From NCBI GenBank assembly GCA_031963005.1, contig JASSUL010000004.1, positions 62,001 to 126,000 of the forward strand: 64,000 nucleotides of DNA. Reading direction: 5' to 3'. The DNA is from JASSUD01 sp031963005. Its GTDB lineage: Bacteria > Pseudomonadota > Gammaproteobacteria > Burkholderiales > Burkholderiaceae. The notes beneath the pieces were generated by a model. It was not told the DNA's origin. It saw only the letters and a program-made list of their open reading frames with translations, and did not search any database. Shown piece after piece: positions 35,298 to 44,067 of this stretch; the first letter of the stretch is position 1, and each line of letters opens with the position of its first letter. A program made the position numbers and the translations under genes.

Positions 35298-36219
35298 AAG
35301 AAGCCGCGGGTGTTACTTTAGCAATAGTTTGTGTGCGTACTGAGCGTACCGAACTACGGGCGGTTTTACGCCCCTTAGTGGACTGTGAAGTGATCTGCTT
35401 TCCAGGGACATGTGCGTATACAACTTCTTGTAGGCGTGTGCGTTCCGTCAAGACACGCGTACCATATCCTCCATCTCCTCGAGCAGTAAAACCTACATAG
35501 CGTCGTAATCCCCCAGCGAGAGACCCCGTACTAGCAATATAGTTGCGAAGCACGATAGCACCCACCTTAATATTGGCAAAAGGTTCTATTGCGGTGGAAA
35601 TTCCACCAAAATGATTGAATTTATCTACGTGCAAGGAGGACATGACTTGCATGAGTCCCTGCGCGCCGCTGCCGCTCTCAGCAAACGGATTAAAACTAGA
35701 TTCCACCGCAATCACGGCGAGTAACAACAAAGGATCTAAGCCGGTTTCACGCCCCGTTTCAAACGCTACGCGCACGATATGCTGCATAGGCGCTTGTGCG
35801 ACACGATAGCGGCGAGCTAAATAGCCGGTGATTAATGCTTGATCATGCTCGGAAGTCAGCACGCGGTCATCGCGCGCAGCAGCATCAATGCGCTCAGAAG
35901 ACATCGAGCGTACTAATGCACTTAAAGAGGGCTCCGCAACGAGGAGAGGAGGGGTATTGTCAACAGAAGCTTCTAGATTTTGGCTCTCTTCGGATTCAAA
36001 AGCAGGGCTGAATTCACTAGTGACTGTAAAGAAGGGGAAGAGTCTGGTTGCAAAAGGGTCACGCCATTGAGGACGTAACCATAATGCTAGCAGGCTAGTC
36101 AACGCGACTAAGCCTATTGCACTCAAAAAATGTTGGCCAAAACGTTTGCTGCGCTGTAAAAATGTACGCACTACATTCGAAATGAGCCAATCTGATTGCC
36201 AAAAAACTCTAGAATTCAT
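35296..36219 (-). CDS. Membrane-anchored lytic transglycosylase (SLT domain)
   Basis: It is predicted to cleave peptidoglycan with formation of 1,6-anhydromuramic ends. The 307 residues have a membrane helix at about 29-50 (FLSAIGLVALTSLLALWL), a periplasmic linker, and the SLT fold at about 150-260. That fold contains the catalytic Glu in AVIAVESSFNPFAES, GAQGLMQVM and NIKVGAIVLRNYI. The last 35 residues are basic and low complexity, and the stop codon lies inside a MITE end, so the tail may be a novel addition. AmgK and MurU at 52268-54292 would recycle the products. Confidence 0.92.
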   Translation of the reverse strand: MNSRVFWQSDWLISNVVRTFLQRSKRFGQHFLSAIGLVALTSLLALWLRPQWRDPFATRLFPFFTVTSEFSPAFESEESQNLEASVDNTPPLLVAEPSLSALVRSMSSERIDAAARDDRVLTSEHDQALITGYLARRYRVAQAPMQHIVRVAFETGRETGLDPLLLLAVIAVESSFNPFAESGSGAQGLMQVMSSLHVDKFNHFGGISTAIEPFANIKVGAIVLRNYIASTGSLAGGLRRYVGFTARGDGGYGTRVLTERTRLQEVVYAHVPGKQITSQSTKGRKTARSSVRSVRTQTIAKVTPAAS

Positions 36220-36584
36220 AGAGAGTTCTCCATGTTTATTAACATATTACTTAGAATCGGTTTTGCTTGCATAAGTTCCCACAGTCTTTCATCGATGTGG
36301 AAGTGTATTGCAGAGCAACGTGGTTAATGCATGCGCTATATGGCGTATTACGACGCTGCGAATACCTAAATACCTGTCTGACCAATGTGGGTAAACTGCA
36401 ACAGGTAAGCAGCAGTGTGAGAAGCGAGCGCGTAATTCGTTATAGTTTTGCATTCCCGTTTTGTATTCCCTTTAAATCTGTGACCTCCGTCCTTGAATTA
36501 AGATTCGTTCCTATCAACGAGGCTGGATTTTACCAGCTTTCAAAAATCGACGAGCAAGCACCCTCCTATAGGCTGTATTGAGTT
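36220..36584. other. Intergenic region between the transglycosylase gene and ubiD
   Basis: I see no recognisable gene, RNA or strong repeat here. A 104-codon open frame on the plus strand (36267-36581) lacks a ribosome-binding site and has no protein-like pattern. The stretch must hold the divergent promoters of the two flanking genes. Confidence 0.4.
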
Positions 36585-38261
36585 ATGAAATATCAGGATT
36601 TGCGGGACTTTATAGCCCAGCTAGAAACCGCTGGGGAATTGGTACGTATCCAGGACGCAGTATCTCCGATACTAGAAATGACGGCTTTATGTGATCGCGT
36701 ACTCAAGGCACAGGGCCCTGCATTATTGTTTGAGCAGCCCACTGGCTACACGATGCCCGTTTTAGGGAATCTCTTTGGGACAACCCATCGCGTTGCGCTC
36801 GGTCTTGGGATAGAGGCAGCCGATAAGGCCGCTCACGCCCATACAGAAAGCGACACGCTAGGTTCGTTGCGAGAAATTGGTATTTTGCTCTCGGCTTTAA
36901 AAGAGCCAGAACCCCCTAAAGGGCTGAAAGAAATAGGGCGGCTTTTTCGATTAGCCAAGGCGGTTTGGGATATGGCCCCTAAAGTCGTGCGCGCTCCTGT
37001 GTGTCAGGAATGTGTCTGGGAAAAGGGGGATGTTGATCTACAGCGTTTGCCCGTTCAAACTTGCTGGCCAGGCGATGTTGCGCCTTTACAGACGTGGGGA
37101 CTCACCATTACCCGAGGCCCTCAAAAGTCGCGACAAAATCTCGGCATTTATCGTCAGCAAGTGTTGGGACCTCGACATCTGATTATGCGCTGGCTGCCAC
37201 ATCGGGGAGGCGCATTAGATTTTTTAGAATTTACAAAGGCCTATCCAGGACAACCTTATCCTGTAGCCGTGGCGTTAGGTGCCGATCCCGCGACGATTTT
37301 AGGCGCGGTCACTCCCGTTCCTGACACATTATCCGAATATCAATTTGCAGGCTTACTACGCGGCGCTAAAACAGAACTGGCCCGCTGCCTGACCCCTGGG
37401 TTAGAAAATCTCCAAGTCCCTGCACGCGCTGAAATTGTTCTAGAAGGCTTTATATATCCACAAGGTCATAGCGCAAGCACTTATATATCCGATGATACTA
37501 ATCGGTTTAAAGCCTATGTGGCTGCCCAGCAAGACTTGGAGGGTGTAATCGCGATGCCGCCTCGTCCCACGCAAGGACCTGCTGCGCATTATGAATACGC
37601 ATTAGAAGGCCCTTATGGCGATCATACGGGATACTACAATGAGGCCGAATGGTTTCCGGTTATGACGGTTGAGCGCATCACGATGCGTCGAGATGCCATT
37701 TATCATTCGACTTATACGGGTAAGCCGCCCGATGAGCCGGCTATTTTGGGAGTAGCGCTGAACGAAGTATTCATCCCACTCCTACAAAAGCAATTTCCCG
37801 AGATTATTGATTTTTACCTTCCCCCTGAAGGATGTAGTTATCGACTAGCGGTGGTCCAAATTCGAAAACGTTATCCCGGTCATGCTAAGCGTGTGATGTT
37901 TGGGGTATGGAGCTTTTTACGCCAGTTTATGTACACCAAATGGATTATCGTGGTCGATGAAGATATCGATATTCGAGATTGGAAATCCGTTATTTGGGCG
38001 CTCACTACCCGTATGGATCCGCAACGCGATACGCTCCTTATCGACAATACTCCAATAGATTACTTAGACTTTGCTTCGCCTATTGCCGGCTTAGGTTCCA
38101 AAATAGGACTCGATGCCACCAATAAATGGCCAGGAGAAACCCAACGCGAGTGGGGACGCCCGATCGAGATGACCGAAGCCGTGATGCGGCGTGTCGATAA
38201 ACTCTACGCGCAGGTTGAGGCGAGGGCATGCCCTACATTGCGCAATCCTATACCGATATAA
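36585..38261 (+). CDS. ubiD: 4-hydroxy-3-polyprenylbenzoate decarboxylase
   Basis: It decarboxylates the prenylated benzoate intermediate of ubiquinone synthesis using prenylated FMN made by UbiX. The 558 residues begin with the typical MKYQDLRDFIAQLE. Family phrases include LPVQTCWPGDVAPLQTWG, LGIYRQQVLGPRHLIMRWL, EGPYGDHTGYYNEAE and FLPPEGCSYR-type sequence. It is some 40-60 residues longer than common UbiD. ubiA and ubiB are elsewhere in the window, so the pathway genes are dispersed. Confidence 0.96.
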   Translation: MKYQDLRDFIAQLETAGELVRIQDAVSPILEMTALCDRVLKAQGPALLFEQPTGYTMPVLGNLFGTTHRVALGLGIEAADKAAHAHTESDTLGSLREIGILLSALKEPEPPKGLKEIGRLFRLAKAVWDMAPKVVRAPVCQECVWEKGDVDLQRLPVQTCWPGDVAPLQTWGLTITRGPQKSRQNLGIYRQQVLGPRHLIMRWLPHRGGALDFLEFTKAYPGQPYPVAVALGADPATILGAVTPVPDTLSEYQFAGLLRGAKTELARCLTPGLENLQVPARAEIVLEGFIYPQGHSASTYISDDTNRFKAYVAAQQDLEGVIAMPPRPTQGPAAHYEYALEGPYGDHTGYYNEAEWFPVMTVERITMRRDAIYHSTYTGKPPDEPAILGVALNEVFIPLLQKQFPEIIDFYLPPEGCSYRLAVVQIRKRYPGHAKRVMFGVWSFLRQFMYTKWIIVVDEDIDIRDWKSVIWALTTRMDPQRDTLLIDNTPIDYLDFASPIAGLGSKIGLDATNKWPGETQREWGRPIEMTEAVMRRVDKLYAQVEARACPTLRNPIPI

Positions 38262-38522
38262 ACTACGGACATAAACTATTGCATCGGATCCATAAACGCC
38301 ATTTTTCGGAGAATGCTAAAGCCGCTAGCAGAGCGCTCTTCCTCTTTTGGAGCAGCGTCTTTCCATAAATCTCCTACACTCCATCCTTTTTATGCATGGG
38401 GGAAATTCCCCCTGTTTTTTTGCTGATATGCACACGTTATGTGTCTTACTGTGCGTGGCGCAGTGCCTCGCAGTGCATATTTCGCAGTGCCTATTTGTCA
38501 AGAAGGTGATGGAGTGTTGAGT

Positions 38523-40694
38523 ATGCCAAAGTATTGCACCCTTTTTTTAGCGGCAGCTTTGCTTTCCGCTTGTGCCACAGTTTCTCAGCCTAGCTCTGCG
38601 CTAGAGCCCCAGCCAGGTGATTTTGCTCCTAGTAACTTTACTTTTGAAAGCGGGGCTTCGCTTCCCATTTTGACATTGCATTACACCACATTTGGTAAAC
38701 CCCAATTTGATGATGCAGGGAAGTGCGTGAACGCGGTTTTACTCTTGCATGACACTACGGGAGAAACGGCACCGCAGGCGGGGCAGTTTTTCACGACACC
38801 TGCTATGCGTGAAGCACTGTTTGCGCCTGGTCAGCCGTTAGATGCTTCCCGTTACTATATTATTATTCCTGATACCTTAGGGCATGGCCATTCTAGTAAG
38901 CCTAGCGATGGAATGCGCGTCCATTTTCCGCGTTACAGTGAAAGCGATGCGGTAGAGGCGCAATACCGTTTAGTGACCGATGGGTTAAGCATTCGTCACT
39001 TAAAACTGGTACTAGGTGTAGCAGGGGGCGGATCGCAAGCTTGGCTATGGGGTAAGCGCTATCCAGATATGATGGATGCACTCATGCCCATAGCGAGCGC
39101 TCCCATAGCACAAGGGGGACGTGCAGGGCTTTGGCAGAGAATGGCCACGCAGGCTATCTATACCGACCCCGATTGGAAAGAAGGAAATTATGTCAAGCAG
39201 CCTAAAGAGTGGCTGAATATTGTTGCCCTTTCCAGCTTAGTCGAGCGCAGTGGATCGAATTTACAACAAGCGGCCAATTCCCCTGAGCAAGTAGAAAAGA
39301 TGGTGAAGGATCGTATTGAGCGTGCTTATAAAGTATGGGATGCCAATGATGCCCTCTATGCGCTAGAAGCCTCTAAAAAAACCCCCAATCTTGAGCCTGA
39401 ATTGAGCACGATTAAAGCGCGAGTCTATGCACTCTATTTTGAAGACGATGCGCTACAAGAAAACTTTGCTCAACAAATGCGTCCCAAGATTGAGCAATCT
39501 CCTAGCAATCGAGTCATTGAAATTCAGCGCAGTGCACAAACGGATGGACACACCACGATCACACGTCCGGAAGTGTGGAAAACCTATATTGATGAATTGC
39601 TAACGCAATCAAATACGCCTGCGAGAGTAGCGCGTCCGACACCTAAGCATTTTGCTAATCAATACAATGACCCTGCATCCAATTATCCCAAGGCTGCGGC
39701 TATTCCTGCCGCACGCCAGCAGGCCAGCGTAGCGCCCGCACAAGCGCTGAATGCAGAAGAGATCCCTTTGCCAAGCGCAGCCACAACAGCATCTGTGCGC
39801 ACTGCTACCCCAATGCCTCTTCCAAACGCGGCCAAAGCTCCAGTGGCTCCTGCTGCTTCAGCTCCTTCAGTAGTTCCCGCTGCCGCACCGATAACCGCAG
39901 CAGCGCCGGCAGCAATACAGAGTGATGCTGGACCCGCGATTGTGACTATGCCTATTAAGTCCACAGCGCAAGATAAGCCTGATGTGACTACCACGCCTAA
40001 TAAGGAGAATGCGGATATAAGCGCTGCTAATACCCCCGCTGCTAATATCAAAGATCTCAGCACAGATACCCGTATTTCTACAAATGCCTCTGATACAGGT
40101 ATGGAAACGTCTACCCCCAAGTCGCAGTCAATCCCCCCTGCGGCCGAAGAGTCGACAACGGTATGGTCTTCTGATCCTAACCTTGCTCCAGTATCCGCAC
40201 CCGCATCGCCTCCTCCTCAGAATATCAATGCGGCAGATGCTGTAACGGCAAGCCCCACGGTGACTTCTGAGCCATTAACACACGCAGCAATCCCTGCCGC
40301 CGCACCTAGTGAAGATAATGCTTCATCATCCTCTGATCAGGGAAACCAAGATAAAGTAGCTTCAGAGGATGCCGCGCAGAGTAGTGCGCCAACGTCACGA
40401 TCCTTCCCCGTAATTACCCAAAATCAAAATGGAGCCAAACTCACGGCCTCTGCAGAAGAAAAAGCATCTGAGCCCCTATCTGATGATCCTGTTACGGCTA
40501 ATCCAGCAAAAGAAAAGGCAGAACCTATTGCTGCCGCTCCTGCAGAAACCGTGAATAATGAATTACCCAGTCCTTTGCCAGAAGTAGTCAAAGCCCCCGA
40601 ATTGCCAGCACCGAAGGGGATTCCTGCTCCATCAGAGCAAACTCTGGATACAGCCTCTACGCCCATTCCACGTCCTATTACGCCAGAAAAATAG
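38523..40694 (+). CDS. Lipoprotein with degenerate homoserine-acetyltransferase-like hydrolase domain and long low-complexity tail
   Basis: The 723-residue chain has a lipoprotein signal with lipobox LSAC (Cys17), so it should be lipid-anchored. Residues about 25-360 match the alpha/beta hydrolase (MetX-like) family found in Burkholderiales: PILTLHYTTFGKP, IIPDTLGHGHSSKPSDG, and KRYPDMMDALMPIAS. The nucleophile elbow, normally G-T-S-M-G, reads GVAGGG at 165-170, so the catalytic Ser is replaced by Ala167. The Asp (FEDDA, 307-310) and His (DGHTT, 341-345) remain. Ser171 could be an alternative but would shift the motif. Residues 365-723 are Ala/Pro/Ser/Glu-rich and disordered. The ATG at 38523 is set by the signal peptide. 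Probably a non-catalytic surface protein. Confidence 0.8.
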   Translation: MPKYCTLFLAAALLSACATVSQPSSALEPQPGDFAPSNFTFESGASLPILTLHYTTFGKPQFDDAGKCVNAVLLLHDTTGETAPQAGQFFTTPAMREALFAPGQPLDASRYYIIIPDTLGHGHSSKPSDGMRVHFPRYSESDAVEAQYRLVTDGLSIRHLKLVLGVAGGGSQAWLWGKRYPDMMDALMPIASAPIAQGGRAGLWQRMATQAIYTDPDWKEGNYVKQPKEWLNIVALSSLVERSGSNLQQAANSPEQVEKMVKDRIERAYKVWDANDALYALEASKKTPNLEPELSTIKARVYALYFEDDALQENFAQQMRPKIEQSPSNRVIEIQRSAQTDGHTTITRPEVWKTYIDELLTQSNTPARVARPTPKHFANQYNDPASNYPKAAAIPAARQQASVAPAQALNAEEIPLPSAATTASVRTATPMPLPNAAKAPVAPAASAPSVVPAAAPITAAAPAAIQSDAGPAIVTMPIKSTAQDKPDVTTTPNKENADISAANTPAANIKDLSTDTRISTNASDTGMETSTPKSQSIPPAAEESTTVWSSDPNLAPVSAPASPPPQNINAADAVTASPTVTSEPLTHAAIPAAAPSEDNASSSSDQGNQDKVASEDAAQSSAPTSRSFPVITQNQNGAKLTASAEEKASEPLSDDPVTANPAKEKAEPIAAAPAETVNNELPSPLPEVVKAPELPAPKGIPAPSEQTLDTASTPIPRPITPEK

Positions 40695-40705
40695 TAAGCA
40701 TCCGT

Positions 40706-40739
40706 CGATCCCATCTTTGCAAAGTACTGGATGGGATCG
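40706..40739 (+). terminator. Hairpin after the lipoprotein gene
   Basis: Perfect 10-base arms CGATCCCATC (40706-40715) and GATGGGATCG (40730-40739) lie 12 bases after the stop codon. The following sequence is only mildly T-rich, so this is a plausible intrinsic terminator. Confidence 0.6.
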
Positions 40740-40832
40740 CTTGGCTCCTCGGCTAGCTGCTCATCATAATGTGGCACTATATATTTAAGGTGTTCTAAAG
40801 TAACACCTATTGTTAACATTGAAGATGACGCT

Positions 40833-41213
40833 ATGCCAGCTACTACCGCTCAAACTGTATCCGTGAAGCTGGATAATGACATGCGCAAACGCATCAAGCA
40901 TCTTGCTGATATTCGGCACTGCTCTACGCATTGGGTAATGTGCGAAGCCATTAAACGGTATGTTGGGCGTGAGGAAAAGCGTGAGACGTTCCGGCAAGAA
41001 ACCTTAAGGGCTTGGGAGGAGTATCAGGAAACAGGTCTGCATGTGGCAGGGGATAATGCTCTTGCTTGGCTTGAGACGTGGGGGCGAAGAAAACGAGAGG
41101 GCTGTACCTGTACTTTGCACCTGCAGCGTTGCGCGATTTGGAACGACTACGTGAATTTCCGCGTCCGCAGAACCCAGCAACGGCAAAACGAGCCTTTGAA
41201 CCTTCTAAAATAA
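40833..41213 (+). CDS. Ribbon-helix-helix antitoxin, C-terminus frameshifted
   Basis: The first 70 residues have the RHH/CopG pattern: a short strand TVSVKLDNDMRKRIKHLAD, then STHWVMCEAIKRYVGREEKRE. They lead into the RelB/ParD-like stretch EYQETGLHVAGDNALAWLETW. After a run of five G at 41080-41084 the frame yields an arginine-rich tail unlike the family. Removing one G restores WGEENE, as usual for these antitoxins, and a stop soon after. The open frame then runs to 41213 only by chance. A remnant of the toxin overlaps it. The DNA-binding half looks intact and could still act as a repressor. Confidence 0.7.
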   Translation: MPATTAQTVSVKLDNDMRKRIKHLADIRHCSTHWVMCEAIKRYVGREEKRETFRQETLRAWEEYQETGLHVAGDNALAWLETWGRRKREGCTCTLHLQRCAIWNDYVNFRVRRTQQRQNEPLNLLK

Positions 41214-41221
41214 AAAAGTAA
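41078..41221 (+). pseudogene. ParE/RelE-type toxin, truncated remnant
   Basis: In the frame starting GTG at 41078, the sequence reads LYLYFAPAALRDLERLREF and then RPQNPATAKRAFE before a stop at 41219. This is the N-terminal helix pair of ParE-family toxins (A-A-L-x-D-L-E-R-L with an N-P-x-A-A-x-R-A turn). Only 47 residues remain of about 95, so the RNase or gyrase-poisoning part is gone. It overlaps the antitoxin gene. Confidence 0.65.
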
Positions 41222-41225
41222 AACA

Positions 41226-41258
41226 AAGGGCGCTGACTCGTTGTAAGTCAGCGCCCTT
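41226..41258 (+). terminator. Strong hairpin between the antitoxin locus and fabI
   Basis: Perfect 13-base arms (41226-41238 and 41246-41258; AAGGGCGCTGACT and its complement) enclose a 7-base loop. It lies between convergent genes, and the arms start with A-run and end with T-run, so it can terminate transcripts from both sides. Confidence 0.75.
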
Positions 41259-41316
41259 CATCTCTTTGATATCGCGTATACCTATTGGCTTAACATCTAG
41301 CGATCAAATCATCCAT

Positions 41317-42099
41317 TTATTTCTCAAAACCACTGACCACCGCATTAAAGCCTGCATCGACATGCAGAATTTCTGCCGTGATAGCACTGGCTAGATCGCT
41401 CAGTAAGAATGCCGCGGTATTGCCGACTTCTTGTGTGGTGACATTGCGCCCAAGCGGTGCATTCTTTTCGACATGGTCGAGGATGGATCTAAAGTCTTTG
41501 ATCCCACTAGCCGCCAAGGTTTTAATAGGGCCTGCAGAAATACCATTTACCCTTACCCCTTTTGCTCCAAGGCATCCAGCGAGGTAACGTACGCTCGCTT
41601 CTAAAGACGCTTTGGCTAAACCCATCGTGTTGTAATTGGGTACCACCTTCTCTGCGCCTAAATAGGTCAGCGTTAATATTGAGGCATTGGGAGTATAAAG
41701 AGGCGACAATGCTTTTGCTAAAGCCGGGAAGCTATAAGCGGAAATATCATGGGCTATACGAAAACTTTCACGCGATAGGCCCTCTAAAAAATCCCCCATA
41801 ATGGCTTCGCGAGGCGCAAATCCGATGGAATGCACAAAGCCATCGAGACTATCCCAATGCGCTTGCAGTGCATTGGCTAGTCCTTCGATTTGTGCGTCGT
41901 CTTCGACATTACAAGGCAATACGATATCGCTTTCAAAATGCTGCGCAAATTCCGTAATACGCTCTTTAAAACGCTCATCAGCATAAGTAAACGCCAATGC
42001 GGCGCCTTCGCGTTTACAAGCTTGTGCTATACCGTAAGCAATGGAATGCTTCGATAAAACGCCGGTAATAACAAAACGCTTGCCTTGTAAAAATCCCAT
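41317..42099 (-). CDS. fabI: Enoyl-[acyl-carrier-protein] reductase (NADH)
   Basis: It performs the last reduction of each fatty-acid elongation cycle. The 260 residues form a short-chain dehydrogenase fold with the FabI-type cofactor motif GVLSKHSIAYGIAQ, the segment SIGFAPREA, and the catalytic Tyr-x6-Lys in YNTMGLAKASLE. The tail has GFNAVVSGFE. Length is normal. It is transcribed away from the MITE at 42136-42224, which lies just upstream. Confidence 0.97.
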   Translation of the reverse strand: MGFLQGKRFVITGVLSKHSIAYGIAQACKREGAALAFTYADERFKERITEFAQHFESDIVLPCNVEDDAQIEGLANALQAHWDSLDGFVHSIGFAPREAIMGDFLEGLSRESFRIAHDISAYSFPALAKALSPLYTPNASILTLTYLGAEKVVPNYNTMGLAKASLEASVRYLAGCLGAKGVRVNGISAGPIKTLAASGIKDFRSILDHVEKNAPLGRNVTTQEVGNTAAFLLSDLASAITAEILHVDAGFNAVVSGFEK

Positions 42100-42135
42100 A
42101 TTTTTTACTCCTAATCAAAAACAAAATGAGGAAAA

Positions 42136-42224
42136 TAGACCTCTTTTGCAACCCCGTAGCAAGGAATTCCTTTTATGCCAGTACAAACTAGTACGGCAAG
42201 CTACGGGGTTGCAAAAGAGGTCTA
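42136..42224. mobile_element. 89-bp MITE with 25-bp perfect terminal inverted repeats, copy E
   Basis: Ends 42136-42160 and 42200-42224 are exact reverse complements beginning TAGACCTCTTTTGCAACCCC. Inside are the palindrome AAGGAATTCCTT and a stem TGCC/GGCA with GTAC/GTAC. No coding capacity. The outer sequence resembles ends of IS5-group insertion sequences (recollection, not a search) and the TA at each edge fits a TA-type target. It sits between fabI and mscL. Confidence 0.8.
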
Positions 42225-42240
42225 ATGTGAAATTGTATGC

Positions 42241-42690
42241 TTATTTAGACTTAGCCTGCAGCGCATCGCGAATCTCGCGCAGCAGGACAACATCTTCGGG
42301 AACACTGGGTGCTGCAGCCTCAGACGCTACGTCCAACTGAGCGCGCAAGGTATTAATGAGCTTGACGATGAAAAAAATAATGACCGCCAAGATCAGAAAA
42401 TTAAGCAATACCGTAATGAAATTCCCATATCCAAACACCGCGACACCGGCAGTTTGCAAATCATGAAAAGAATGCGGGTTTCCCTTGAAATTCGCTGGAA
42501 AATGTCCAAGTCGAATAAATTTTTGGGAAAAGTCGATGCCTCCTGTGGCCAACCCCACAATAGGCATAATGAGATCTCGAACTACAGAATTCACGATATT
42601 AGAAAAAGCGCCACCAATAATAATCCCAACCGCTAAATCTATGACGTTGCCTCGTACTATGAATTTTTTAAATTCCTGTAATAAACTCAC
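42241..42690 (-). CDS. mscL: Large-conductance mechanosensitive channel
   Basis: This inner-membrane homopentameric valve releases solutes on osmotic downshock. The 149 residues have the signature first helix VIDLAVGIIIGGAFSNIV, the loop segment with DLIMPIVGLATGGIDF, a second helix LLNFLILAVIIFFIVKLINTL, and a cytoplasmic tail with VVLLREIRDAL. The GTG at 42690 is preferred: it starts the family's S-L-L-x-E-F and is preceded by GGAGAGA at the right distance. The ATG at 42705 would place that site inside the coding region. Confidence 0.95.
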   Translation of the reverse strand: MSLLQEFKKFIVRGNVIDLAVGIIIGGAFSNIVNSVVRDLIMPIVGLATGGIDFSQKFIRLGHFPANFKGNPHSFHDLQTAGVAVFGYGNFITVLLNFLILAVIIFFIVKLINTLRAQLDVASEAAAPSVPEDVVLLREIRDALQAKSK

Positions 42691-42721
42691 CTTGTATCTC
42701 TCCATTCAACAGATTCTCAGA

Positions 42722-44038
42722 CTATGCCACAACGGGTCCACTCTTTCTTACAGCAGATGCAGAACGGTTTGCACGCGCTATCACACGTAAATCGGTCCCT
42801 AAATGCACCACACTTTGAAAAGTGAGATGCGGTTCAACAGGCAGCGTCGCTAAACTAGGAAGATCTAATAAGCTCATACCCTGATACAAAAACGTAGGCG
42901 CGATGTAGAGCAGTAATTCGTCTATACATCCTGCTTGCCAAAATGCGCCATTTAAGCGCGCGCCGGCCTCAACGTGTAATTCATTGACTCCACGCGATGC
43001 TAATAAGGTTAATAGCGAGGGTAAAGGGATATGGGATAGTGGGCCTTGAGTCGATATTAAAGTACTGCATATTGCATGATGTTCACCAAATTGGACCCAT
43101 TCGCGGGGCGTAGGAGGCTCGGTCGCCTTCGTTGCACTAGCCTCCCTAGAAGGAGAAGAAAGAGGGCGTTCACCCGTATGGCGCTCTAGTGTGCGTACGG
43201 TCTTTTGAAACGCAATGAGCTCTACACCTGCCTCATGTAAAGCATGCGCTTTAGGGGTATGTAAGAAACCTGGGGATGCACAGATAATCAGCGTAGGGGC
43301 ATCAGAAGGGGAGGTGGGGCGTAATATACGCGCAGTGAGCGAGATTTCCAGGCGGGGGTCAATAACAATACGCTGAGGTTGGCGTGTTGTGCTGACCTCT
43401 CGGACAGAGAGTTGCGGATCATCCTGTTTGATCGTGCCAATGCCCGTTAATACGGCGCATGCCCTCGCACGCCATGCATGGCCATCTGTGCGTGCTACCT
43501 GTCCGGTAATCCATTGGCTCTCGCCATGCGGTAAGGCGGTTTTTCCATCTAAACTTGTCGCCATTTTCGCGCGCACCCAAGGGCGCTGCTGGGTCATGCG
43601 CGTGATAAAGCCCAGATTGAGTTCACGAGCTTGTTCTTCAAGTACCCCACAATGCACAGCAAGACCTGCATCACGCAGCAATGCAAAACCTCTGCCTCGT
43701 ACTAGCGGATTAGGATCCTCCATCGCCGCTACCACACCTTGAATACCGGCATCGATTAACGCTTGCGCACAGGCGGAGGTACGTCCTATATGGCTGCAAG
43801 GCTCTAAAGTGACATAAGCCATAGCCCCTTGGGGATCGTGGCCTTGAGCGCGTGCGTTTTGAATGGCTTCGATTTCTGCATGATTTTGGCCTGCTGGCTG
43901 TGTCCAGCCTCGGCCGATAATATGGCCTGCTTTTACCAAAACGCAACCTACGCGTGGATTCGGTGTGGTCGTGTAGAGACCGCGTGCCGCATCTTCTAAC
44001 GCAAGTTGCATATAACGATGTGCATCATCTAAGAGCAT
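42722..44038 (-). CDS. ribD: Riboflavin biosynthesis deaminase/reductase
   Basis: It does two steps of riboflavin synthesis: deamination of the pyrimidinone and NADPH reduction of the ribosyl side chain. The N-terminal deaminase has the zinc motifs HAEIEAI and PCSHIGRTSACAQAL; the C-terminal reductase has KMATSLDGKTALPHGES and ELHVEAGARLNGAFW. At 438 residues it exceeds the usual 360-380 because of a polar insertion of about 40 residues in the reductase half (RTLERHTGERPLSSPSRE and following). It is downstream of hemL with a 29-base gap. ribE is nearby on the other strand. Confidence 0.96.
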   Translation of the reverse strand: MLLDDAHRYMQLALEDAARGLYTTTPNPRVGCVLVKAGHIIGRGWTQPAGQNHAEIEAIQNARAQGHDPQGAMAYVTLEPCSHIGRTSACAQALIDAGIQGVVAAMEDPNPLVRGRGFALLRDAGLAVHCGVLEEQARELNLGFITRMTQQRPWVRAKMATSLDGKTALPHGESQWITGQVARTDGHAWRARACAVLTGIGTIKQDDPQLSVREVSTTRQPQRIVIDPRLEISLTARILRPTSPSDAPTLIICASPGFLHTPKAHALHEAGVELIAFQKTVRTLERHTGERPLSSPSREASATKATEPPTPREWVQFGEHHAICSTLISTQGPLSHIPLPSLLTLLASRGVNELHVEAGARLNGAFWQAGCIDELLLYIAPTFLYQGMSLLDLPSLATLPVEPHLTFQSVVHLGTDLRVIARANRSASAVRKSGPVVA

Positions 44039-44067
44039 GGAAAGGCCGGATAAATAGATGGTTAATA

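Noticed and set aside
36267..36581. 104-codon plus-strand frame before ubiD
   Set aside because: No ribosome-binding site, no protein-like pattern; treated as intergenic.
39683..40120. Long minus-strand frame opposite the lipoprotein tail
   Set aside because: It is the antisense of Ala/Pro-rich low-complexity coding DNA and has no family resemblance or start signal.
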